DNA of 52,282 nt, taken from IMG/VR virus record IMGVR_UViG_3300022857_000007, positions 1 through 52,282 of that record; one strand, given 5' to 3'. The DNA comes from a virus. This document shows positions 17,434 to 24,096 of the stretch, one piece after another; position 1 is the first letter of the stretch; every line of letters starts with the position of its first letter. The position numbers were made by a program, and so were the translations under genes. The notes under the pieces were generated by a model that searched no databases, was not told the DNA's origin, and saw nothing but the letters and a program-made list of their open reading frames with translations.

Positions 17434-18819
17434 TTACAATTTATTGAATATTTTATTAAAAATTCTGGATGATACTGCTTCTTTTAAAAATTTAGTCTTA
17501 CCATTTTTTTGAGTAAGGTTAGCCTGCGCTTTTTTAACTGTAGGTTTTTTGGAAGCCTGTTGTGTTGGGTTTTGTTTAGGCAGATAATAAATAAGAGCCA
17601 ATGCTATTTGCTTCATAACCTTTGCTTGAAGAGCAGGAGAGTCTCTATACTGACCTTGAACTTTTTTAGAAGAGACAATGTTTATAATAAACAAAGTCAT
17701 AAACTTCTCTAACCAATCTAAGGACTGCTGAACATCTGCTGGAGCTTTCTTAACTCCTTTTACTCCTCCAAACATATCTTGAAGATAAACATTTTTACCG
17801 TACCCATCTACTACGTCAAATTGGAGAGCATTTATAATTCTTTTCAAATGATACTTAAAATAACCAGCTTTAATTTCAGAATTCATATTCCCAAACTCAG
17901 TCACCTCTTTTTCTGTGTCAAACTTCAATGTAATCAATGGCTTCCTAGAACCAGTGTTAAACTGCAAAGGAGATAAGCCTTCTAAATTGAATTTATAAAC
18001 ATTATTTTGAGGGTTACTTGTATTCACTGCCGCAACTGTTGCTTTAGGGGATACCTCAATATAAGTAATCACTCCAATAGGATCTCCTTCAAAAACTCTT
18101 GGAATATTAATTTTCTGACCTGCTGTAATTGTTGTGTTTTTTGTAAACTCTCCTTTACTTCCCCCTCTAAGCTCTGACCACGAAATCACAGCTTTATTTT
18201 TCGACCCAGTTGTAGATTGTAAAATAAAATTAGAATCGTTAGAATCTAGTGTCTTTACCATAGTAAAAGAATGAATCATCCCGTTAATGTCAGAAATATT
18301 TACATGATACCCTATAGGTATAGCCAATAAAGAAACTCCTTTATTTGATGAGTTTGCATCAAAAACTGAAGGATTTATTTTTCCAACCCCTAAAAGACCG
18401 TCTTCTGAATCAGAAACTGTCCCGTCTATGAAATTATATGGAGAGGGCTTCCACTGTTTATAAGAAGACTCGAAATAGCCTTTAAAAGTTCCTTTTATAA
18501 AAGTTCCTACAAATTTATTCCCCACAAAATCCCCGCCATCCCATTCTCCCTGAAAACGTGTTACAACCTCTCTAGGTCTATTAATAAAAAGAGTTATTGC
18601 TTTAAAATAAGAATTTAATAACCAAGAAAGCTTTCCTGAAGTCCAATCAATCTCGTTTAATTGTTCAAGAGTTAAATCAAGCTTAGTGGCTACAGATCCA
18701 TTTGGAAACACAAAATGAGTGCCATTATGCTTTACAACGCCTTGGCTAGCTTGTTGCTGCTGTTGCTGCTGCTGCTGTCTTTGTTGTTTTTTTTTGCCGA
18801 AATTGAAAAGTTCATTCAT
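17434..18819 (-). CDS. Virion-associated protein with N-terminal poly-Gln tract
   Basis: The preferred start is the ATG at 18819 (MNELFNFGKKK), 461 residues. A longer reading from 18873 would overlap the upstream gene by 35 bp. The N-terminus carries QQRQQQQQQQQQ (residues 12-23). Then follow beta-rich segments, including FQGEWDGGDFVGNKFVGTFI, whose G-x-F repeats look like a small pentapeptide- or MORN-like beta stack. A mixed alpha/beta C-terminal half ends in a Lys/Gln-rich tail. Position between the membrane protein and two T4-baseplate-type genes suggests a baseplate or hub assembly role. No named family recognised. Confidence 0.55.
   Translation of the reverse strand: MNELFNFGKKKQQRQQQQQQQQQASQGVVKHNGTHFVFPNGSVATKLDLTLEQLNEIDWTSGKLSWLLNSYFKAITLFINRPREVVTRFQGEWDGGDFVGNKFVGTFIKGTFKGYFESSYKQWKPSPYNFIDGTVSDSEDGLLGVGKINPSVFDANSSNKGVSLLAIPIGYHVNISDINGMIHSFTMVKTLDSNDSNFILQSTTGSKNKAVISWSELRGGSKGEFTKNTTITAGQKINIPRVFEGDPIGVITYIEVSPKATVAAVNTSNPQNNVYKFNLEGLSPLQFNTGSRKPLITLKFDTEKEVTEFGNMNSEIKAGYFKYHLKRIINALQFDVVDGYGKNVYLQDMFGGVKGVKKAPADVQQSLDWLEKFMTLFIINIVSSKKVQGQYRDSPALQAKVMKQIALALIYYLPKQNPTQQASKKPTVKKAQANLTQKNGKTKFLKEAVSSRIFNKIFNKL
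18751..18786 (-). repeat. CAG/CAA trinucleotide tract encoding poly-Gln
   Basis: Twelve codons, eleven of them CAG or CAA (one Arg codon interrupts), lie near the gene's 5' end. The tract is prone to slippage; gains or losses of whole codons would keep the frame. Confidence 0.85.
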
Positions 18820-18838
18820 AGTAGTAAATATATAAAAA

Positions 18839-19834
18839 TTATCTATTAGACTTGCCTCGCCTTGAACTAGCACTGCTTGATGAACTTTTTTGAGCTTTTG
18901 ATTCTGCTTTTTGTTTTTTATCTAACTCTTCTTGTATTCTCTTTATTGTCCAAGACCTATGAAAAGCAGGCATTTTCTCAGCATTTTCCTTAGTTATTCC
19001 TTTACCATAATAGTGGCACAGAAATACTTCGTTCATTACTACCTCTTGATAATCATAAGGAAGTTTAAGAAACCCATCACCTATATTGAAAGAAGATTTA
19101 AAACTCTTATCACAATTAGTGCAGGTATGATGAAAAGAAGTGTCTACGCCCGGAGTGCTATCCTCTAAAAAATTCTTTAAATACCTAACATCTCGAATAG
19201 GTAAATTTGGAAATGTCTCTCTTATATAATTTTTATCTGTCTCCCCTCCTAGCGAATTTATTAAAATATACAACTTCTCTGAACTCTTCCCATCCTCAAG
19301 TTTATTAAAAATTAACTCATCCTTAAAGGTAGGAATTCTAATAGAAACAGATTGCTTTGAATAAGGAAGCATACATACAACTCTATTATTTTCGTCTGGT
19401 AGCTGCTTTATTTCTTTCATTTGAAAACTGTCAAGCATTATTTTAACATTGTTCTCATGATTACAATGAGAACAAGAAGCATTTATCTCTACTTTATTCC
19501 CATAAGCATTCGATCTTAAAAACATGGATATGGCATGAAAGTCACCAGCTAAAAGTTGGTCAACATCAAAGTCGCTAACAATAAGGTTTTGTAAAACCAA
19601 ATTCAACGCATGCCCAGAGTCCATCAAAAGTGCGTCTGAAAGTATTATTTCTTCTTTAGCAGATAAATACCTAATCAACAAAGACTTTGTTTTGTCTGAA
19701 TAATAATGCCCTTGAGAAGGAAGATTAAGTATACTAAACTGCCTATCTAAAATATTTACATCTATATTGTTTTGCTGATTCTCTGATACTTTAGAAAGTA
19801 ATTTGTCAATCTGATTTTTATCAGATAATTCCAT
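18839..19834 (-). CDS. T4-type baseplate assembly protein with two CxxC pairs (paralogue 2)
   Basis: This 331-residue protein matches its upstream neighbour in layout. It has a conserved opening (LNLPSQGHYYSDKTKSLLI, then RYLSAKEEIILSDALL), a helical stretch with a GDF motif and FLRSNAYGN, a first CxxC (CSHCNHEN), a mid alpha/beta region, and a second CxxC (CTNCDKS). Such LPSxGxFY-RxLTxxEE proteins belong to the T4 baseplate family (gp26/gp51-like, hub assembly). The four Cys likely bind one zinc. The C-terminus is a Lys/Ser-rich disordered tail. Its start overlaps the stop of the upstream paralogue, suggesting coupled translation. Confidence 0.68.
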   Translation of the reverse strand: MELSDKNQIDKLLSKVSENQQNNIDVNILDRQFSILNLPSQGHYYSDKTKSLLIRYLSAKEEIILSDALLMDSGHALNLVLQNLIVSDFDVDQLLAGDFHAISMFLRSNAYGNKVEINASCSHCNHENNVKIMLDSFQMKEIKQLPDENNRVVCMLPYSKQSVSIRIPTFKDELIFNKLEDGKSSEKLYILINSLGGETDKNYIRETFPNLPIRDVRYLKNFLEDSTPGVDTSFHHTCTNCDKSFKSSFNIGDGFLKLPYDYQEVVMNEVFLCHYYGKGITKENAEKMPAFHRSWTIKRIQEELDKKQKAESKAQKSSSSSASSRRGKSNR

Positions 19835-20961
19835 TATATATCAGAATTGGGATAAAATAATTTAGGACCGATTGGAATGTCCTTCTCTTCCTCATCTCCA
19901 CAAGAAGGGCATACGAAGCAGTAATTAAGGTCTATCCCCGGCTCTATCCCTGAAACATACTCACGAAGGAAGTTTGAATCCAACATAGGCATCGCATCAA
20001 TAAAACTTTTGATATAAATCTTATCTTTCTGACCATCTACTTCCATTATTTGAAGAAGATACTTTTCAGTCAATGTAGCAGGAACTCTAAAGTTACCTAC
20101 TTTCTTTCCCGATGATTTGGTTTTCTTCTGAAGGTAATCCTCATCCTCTCCTGTTAAAAGTCTAAATCTAATGTTTATTTTACTCGTTGGCATCAAAACC
20201 CCATACCACCCGTCACCGTCTGGAGTGATTTCTAAAGGCTTCATTTTAAGTTCTGACAAATCAACAATAGGAGAATGAACATGCCCACAACTTCCGCACA
20301 TCATTGAGCCTGTGTCATAATCGTCACCAAACCCTGTTCTTCTTACAAACATGATTAAGAAGTTTCTATCTCCTGTTAGCATTTGTGATGGTCTCAAATC
20401 TCTACCTTGAACCACAGCCTCTAAAAGAGCGTCTATTGCTTTGTTTTTTCTTATAAGTTCTGGAGAAAAAAGAATATCATCTTCAGATGCAGTTAAATAC
20501 TTAACCTCTACAGAAGATTTTCCATTATAAAAATGACCCCCTGATGGTAATTCAACAACTGCCGTAGGTACTTTAAATATCGACCCGACCTCACCTTCTT
20601 GTTTAACTTTATTTGCAGAAGGCAAAGGAGCTTGCTTTGGAGCTTCCTCTCTAACTTGAGAAGATGGCTCTGCTTCTTTAATATGGTGAGCTGGCGGATT
20701 TGACATTTGACTAGAAACTGAAGGAGCTGGAACTGGTGAGCTTTCTTCATTAAAATAACTAGAAATAGCCTCATCCGATATTCCCATCCCTGTTAATACT
20801 TTTGGAATATCAGCCTCAGGGATATTGTTATTTCTTAACCCTATAACAAACCCGTGAATCTCTTTATTTGATTTATCTCTATTTTGTATTTCAAGAAAAT
20901 CTTCTACTTTTTGATCTTCTTTTCTTCCTGCTCCCGCAGTGTTAACTAAATTACTATCCAT
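19834..20961 (-). CDS. T4-type baseplate assembly protein with zinc ribbon (paralogue 1)
   Basis: This is a 375-residue protein. The N-terminal 130 residues are low-complexity (Pro/Ser/Glu-rich linker) after a small helical unit (HGFVIGLRNNNIPEADIPKV). The core begins VELPSGGHFYNGKSSVEVKY and LTASEDDILFSPELIRKNKA, the hallmark opening of T4 gp26/gp51-like baseplate hub proteins. CxxC pairs CGSCGH and CPSCGD are placed as in the downstream paralogue. It is likely required for hub or wedge assembly, possibly as a heteromeric pair with the next gene. A GTATTTATAC box lies 21 bp upstream. Confidence 0.7.
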   Translation of the reverse strand: MDSNLVNTAGAGRKEDQKVEDFLEIQNRDKSNKEIHGFVIGLRNNNIPEADIPKVLTGMGISDEAISSYFNEESSPVPAPSVSSQMSNPPAHHIKEAEPSSQVREEAPKQAPLPSANKVKQEGEVGSIFKVPTAVVELPSGGHFYNGKSSVEVKYLTASEDDILFSPELIRKNKAIDALLEAVVQGRDLRPSQMLTGDRNFLIMFVRRTGFGDDYDTGSMMCGSCGHVHSPIVDLSELKMKPLEITPDGDGWYGVLMPTSKINIRFRLLTGEDEDYLQKKTKSSGKKVGNFRVPATLTEKYLLQIMEVDGQKDKIYIKSFIDAMPMLDSNFLREYVSGIEPGIDLNYCFVCPSCGDEEEKDIPIGPKLFYPNSDI

Positions 20962-20981
20962 TTTTTATATATATATTTTAA

Positions 20982-20991
20982 GTATAAATAC
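20982..20991 (-). promoter_or_regulatory. GTATTTATAC box upstream of baseplate paralogues
   Basis: Minus-strand GTATTTATACTTAAAA, with the box ending 21 bp before the ATG at 20961. It fits the recurring candidate late-promoter motif. Confidence 0.38.
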
Positions 20992-21038
20992 AAAAAACAA
21001 AAAAATCAAGTTTTTAAAGAATCATTCTGAAATAATTA

Positions 21039-21395
21039 CTACACACTAGATTGAATTCCTTTCATTTTTTCAATATCAAGTTTCTTTTTTGATATTTTAT
21101 CCTTAAGATCAGAAACTTTGCCCACCTTAACTTGTTTTTCTTTATTAGCGATATCTGAGTCAATACTAGTGGAAAAAGAAATTGATTTCTTATAATTGTT
21201 CATTAACTCTTCCATCTCAACCACCTCTAACTCTAGCGCATCCAAAACCTCTGCCGCATCAACATTTGACTCAGCATTTGCCTCAGCACTTTTTTCATAA
21301 TCATCCTCTGACTCTTCGCCAGACCTCGCTTCAGAGTCAGAATTAAATATGCTTTCTAATTCTTCGAATATTACTCTTCTAATTTTTTTTCTCAT
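21039..21395 (-). CDS. Acidic helical protein, unknown
   Basis: This 118-residue protein has a basic N-terminal helix (MRKKIRRVIFEELESIF), a very acidic Ser/Glu/Asp-rich middle (about residues 18-60), and a C-terminal Lys/Asp helix with heptad-like spacing (VSDLKDKISKKKLDIEKMKG). There is no Cys, no membrane segment, and no enzyme motif. The start overlaps the stop of the Vsr-like endonuclease gene by 4 bp. It could be an assembly chaperone or scaffold-like protein; nothing in the sequence decides this. Confidence 0.55.
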   Translation of the reverse strand: MRKKIRRVIFEELESIFNSDSEARSGEESEDDYEKSAEANAESNVDAAEVLDALELEVVEMEELMNNYKKSISFSTSIDSDIANKEKQVKVGKVSDLKDKISKKKLDIEKMKGIQSSV

Positions 21396-21874
21396 GATAA
21401 TAATAGTTTTGAAAATTTTAGTTTTACAATATCGTACTCTTTGTTAATATCATATTCCCAAACTCTTTCAATCTTATACCCACACCCTTTAGCTTGAATA
21501 TCTTTTTCTTTGTCGTTAAGTTTGTTTTTTTTCTGCATCCCAGTCAATTCTTCTTTAGAATACTTTCTAGGATTCCCATGATAATAATCTCCGTCTATCT
21601 CAACAAACATTTTATAGTCTGGTAAATAAAAGTCATATATAAAACCTCCAAGAATTTTTTGAGGCTCATAGTTAATCTCCATCTCTTTCATCAACTTCTC
21701 AAACTCCCTCTCAGGCTTGGTCATTTTGCCAGCCATTTTTTTAGCATTTCTCTCAAGTAATGCTTTCTTTTCAAAAGTAGACATTTCCCTCTTTGTGGCA
21801 GACTTCTTAATCTGTTTTAGTCTCCATTTAGCCTTATCTCTAAGTGTTAATTTTTTATTGCGCTTCTTCGCCAT
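21392..21874 (-). CDS. Vsr/PD-(D/E)XK-like endonuclease, free-standing
   Basis: The preferred start is the ATG at 21874 (MAKKRNKKLT), 160 residues; the longer frame from 21940 would overlap the upstream gene by 86 bp. After a basic helical N-terminus (DNA-binding character), the nuclease core reads PEREFEKLMKEMEINYEPQK, then FIYDFYLPDYKMFVEIDGDYYHGNP. The catalytic Asp in YDFYLPD and the Glu in VEIDGDYYH match the Vsr-like (DUF559-type) fold, and a late VWEYDI strand follows. The DYYHGNPRKYS stretch closely parallels DYWHCNPKKYS in the polymerase-gap endonuclease. This suggests a homing-type nuclease, though a repair or restriction role is possible. Confidence 0.68.
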   Translation of the reverse strand: MAKKRNKKLTLRDKAKWRLKQIKKSATKREMSTFEKKALLERNAKKMAGKMTKPEREFEKLMKEMEINYEPQKILGGFIYDFYLPDYKMFVEIDGDYYHGNPRKYSKEELTGMQKKNKLNDKEKDIQAKGCGYKIERVWEYDINKEYDIVKLKFSKLLLS

Positions 21875-22169
21875 CTTCAATCTCTTCAGTGAACTCAAGG
21901 TAGCTTGAAATGTTATTCTTAAACATAGCAGATAATTCATCGGATATTTTAGAATAAACGTCTAGAGATAAATACTTAGCAACCCCTTCGAAATCCCCTG
22001 AGTTTGATCCTTGCATATACAACTCAGCCCAACCAATAATAGCTTGAGCTAATTCTGATTTAGTAACTTCTCTTCCGAATTCTTGAATAAGGAAATCAAC
22101 AAATAAATGTTCCTCGTTTTCTCGAAGAATTATATTTACCATTTTTGATATTTTTTCTGATATAAGCAT
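21855..22169 (-). CDS. Small helical protein, unknown
   Basis: This is a 104-residue, mostly helical and acidic protein (net negative, ending EFTEEIEDGEEAQ). The segment FLIQEFGREVTKSELAQAIIGWAE could form a helix-turn-helix-like pair, but no recognition-helix signature is clear. It lies at the head of the endonuclease gene and overlaps its start by 20 bp, implying coupled expression. No family recognised. Confidence 0.5.
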   Translation of the reverse strand: MLISEKISKMVNIILRENEEHLFVDFLIQEFGREVTKSELAQAIIGWAELYMQGSNSGDFEGVAKYLSLDVYSKISDELSAMFKNNISSYLEFTEEIEDGEEAQ

Positions 22170-22197
22170 AAGTTACTTTATTATTAAATAGGTAACA

Positions 22198-22680
22198 TTA
22201 TACTTTTTTAGACAGTCTTCTAGTTATTCTTTTAGCATTTTTTCTAGCAATAGTTATGTTCTCCTTTCTTTTATACTTACTAGAATGTATTAGCCTAGGA
22301 GAATAAACAGAAACTAACTCTTCTATTGATTCCCACTCTTCTTTGTACTTCACTGGCTTCCCTTTACTGTTTATCCAGTTTTTTTTATTCCAGTTATCTA
22401 TCCATTTTTCAGAAAATGCTTTTATGATATTTTGAGAAGAAATGTAAACATCTACACAACTACCTTTAATATCATTTTCTTCTAATTCTAATTTTAGAAT
22501 CTCAAATCCATGAATCATAGATTTCATCTCCATAAGATTATGGTCTACATTTTCTTCTGCTAAACAAAACAACCTCTTAACCTCCCCGTTAAAAGATAAT
22601 ATACCACAATAAAAACTCTCTTTCCCTCTGCATGAAGTTTCACAAAAAATCTCCACTCCTTTTTCAATAGATTTACTCAT
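22198..22680 (-). CDS. RNase H-like protein with degenerate active site
   Basis: This is a 160-residue protein. MEMKSMIHGFEILK aligns with the RNase HI helix around its catalytic Glu (E51 here). VDVYISSQNIIKAFSEKWID aligns with the strand and helix that normally reads YTDSQYV. NKKNWINSKGKPVKYKEEWE matches the basic-protrusion and W-x-x-L region. However, the usual DG of the first strand reads ET (E14-T15), the second catalytic Asp is Ser (S81), and the last Asp is not evident near ENITIARKNAKR. It is either inactive and structural (nucleic-acid binding) or uses altered ligands. The start overlaps the stop of the preceding gene. Confidence 0.55.
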   Translation of the reverse strand: MSKSIEKGVEIFCETSCRGKESFYCGILSFNGEVKRLFCLAEENVDHNLMEMKSMIHGFEILKLELEENDIKGSCVDVYISSQNIIKAFSEKWIDNWNKKNWINSKGKPVKYKEEWESIEELVSVYSPRLIHSSKYKRKENITIARKNAKRITRRLSKKV

Positions 22681-22987
22681 CCTCTATGTATTTACCATGT
22701 TTTATTCCGCATAATTTTATGTGTTCATCTATGAAAATACCCAACAAAGAACACTCACACCTATAACTACCTTTAACACACTCTTCTTCAGACACAGGCT
22801 TCAAGTAGGGACATATTTTTATCTTCATAGAAGTAACCTCCATTTCTAAAAACTCATCGTAAACAATCTTATCTGTACCTTTAATTGGTTCGTAACAAAA
22901 ATTTCCTGTTGGAATTATTTTTTCATTTGCAACAACTTTCTTAGAAGTCTCTCTACATATATTATGTTTAAGATTAATTCTTTTCAT
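22673..22987 (-). CDS. Cys-rich small protein, unknown
   Basis: This 104-residue protein has seven cysteines (C11, C31, then KICPYLK, EECVKG, YRCECSL and LCGIKHG). This suggests a metal-binding or disulphide-like cluster, but it fits no standard zinc-finger spacing that I recognise. It is translationally coupled at both ends (4-bp overlap with the methyltransferase-like gene, 8-bp overlap with the RNase H-like gene). Function unknown. Confidence 0.5.
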   Translation of the reverse strand: MKRINLKHNICRETSKKVVANEKIIPTGNFCYEPIKGTDKIVYDEFLEMEVTSMKIKICPYLKPVSEEECVKGSYRCECSLLGIFIDEHIKLCGIKHGKYIEDE

Positions 22988-23643
22988 ATTTTTTTCGTGC
23001 TTTCAATTATTTCTTTACACAATTCGTTAGGTATCTTAGACCTGTCAAATGTACCCTTCTTCCCCTGAGTCCCAGTTCTTGCCCCACGCCTTGCCGACTC
23101 ATGATGGCAGTGCTTATCTATTATCTCGCCAGTTTCTTTGTCGTACTTATAGTTTTTACACATAGGTCTTGGTATCCAAGTTTTACTGTTAGTCCATATG
23201 TCTGTAGGCTTGGCTCTAACGTCTCCGTACTTACAATACCAAACTGTGTGTCTTTTAAACTCCTGCATCCAAGACATACGCCTCATCATCCCTCTTGGGT
23301 TTTCAATAAAGAAAACAAGGTCTGGATTAATTACCAACCACTCTTTTATTAACCCTATCCAATGCTGATTAATTATGTCACACTGTGCAGCATATTCTGA
23401 CTTAGGCTCTTGACCGTTTTTTCTATGAGTACCACAAGCAATAACGCTATAAGCAGTACAGTCTGGTGATGCCCAAATAACATCAGGAACAAACGGTATA
23501 TCTTCAATCTTAAGATCTCCTATATCTATTTGTAAGTCTATTTTTTCATATGCAGTCCAATCAACACTGAACACATTTAAACCCTGCCTCTCTGCTTCAT
23601 TCCCTACACTTCTAGACCCAGCAAATAATTCTAATAAATTCAT
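22984..23643 (-). CDS. C5-cytosine-methyltransferase-like protein lacking an obvious target-recognition domain
   Basis: This is a 219-residue protein. Motif I LELFAGSRSVG (residues 4-14) is the AdoMet-binding loop. ASPDCTAYS (58-66) stands at the catalytic PCQ position with C62, and FFIENPRGMM (111-120) corresponds to motif VI (ENV/ENP). The spacing fits a short C5-methyltransferase fold, but the usual large target-recognition region is replaced by about 100 residues with Cys/His-rich segments (MCKNYKYDK, HCHHESARRG). It may modify phage DNA for protection, or act on a nucleotide or short site. It is coupled by 4-bp overlaps to neighbours on both sides. Confidence 0.62.
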   Translation of the reverse strand: MNLLELFAGSRSVGNEAERQGLNVFSVDWTAYEKIDLQIDIGDLKIEDIPFVPDVIWASPDCTAYSVIACGTHRKNGQEPKSEYAAQCDIINQHWIGLIKEWLVINPDLVFFIENPRGMMRRMSWMQEFKRHTVWYCKYGDVRAKPTDIWTNSKTWIPRPMCKNYKYDKETGEIIDKHCHHESARRGARTGTQGKKGTFDRSKIPNELCKEIIESTKKI

Positions 23644-24086
23644 TTTTCGTTTTCATCTAAATAAGAAATATTTAATTTCCATTCTTTCTCACTCCTCTTT
23701 GCCCAAATATCAAATGATTCACTAACATATTTTTCAGCTTCTATTTGAGTCATTTCATTTACTTTCATCAAATGATCAAGTGCCATATAATGTTCCCCTT
23801 TCATTTGAGCCAACCCAAAATGTTTGACCTTATGGCATTTTGGACAAAGAGATATCATCCCTTTCAAAACCTGCTCATTTGTAGCGTCATTGAAATCCCA
23901 TATTTCATGGCATTCTAACTTATGCCTAAAACCTTGATTTGTTCCAATATCTTTACATATTTCACACTTATATCCAGCGCTAAGGTAAGAAGCTTTTCTT
24001 ATAATGTCCCAATCTTTCTTGCTAACTTCGTTTCTAACGTTAGAGAACCAAGAAGTCCTAGGGACTAACTCTATTGTTAATTTCAT
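23640..24086 (-). CDS. HNH endonuclease
   Basis: This is a 148-residue protein. The zinc-binding pairs are KCEICKD and LCPKCHKVKHFG, and the catalytic beta-beta-alpha core is LECHEIWDFND, a variant HNH with His in ECHE. The N-terminus (MKLTIELVPRTSWFSNVRNE) is typical of a small phage HNH family. It lies 10 bp downstream of the polymerase C-half gene and overlaps the methyltransferase-like gene by 4 bp. Possible roles are homing, DNA packaging nicking or exclusion; context among other selfish nucleases favours homing. Confidence 0.75.
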   Translation of the reverse strand: MKLTIELVPRTSWFSNVRNEVSKKDWDIIRKASYLSAGYKCEICKDIGTNQGFRHKLECHEIWDFNDATNEQVLKGMISLCPKCHKVKHFGLAQMKGEHYMALDHLMKVNEMTQIEAEKYVSESFDIWAKRSEKEWKLNISYLDENEK

Positions 24087-24096
24087 TTTTCTTTTT

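Noticed and set aside
18820-18873. Upstream start for the poly-Gln protein
   Set aside because: It would overlap the preceding gene by 35 bp and add a non-conserved segment; ATG 18819 is preferred.
20508-20774. 88-codon minus-strand frame
   Set aside because: It lies inside the baseplate paralogue gene in another frame, with leucine-rich low-complexity composition.
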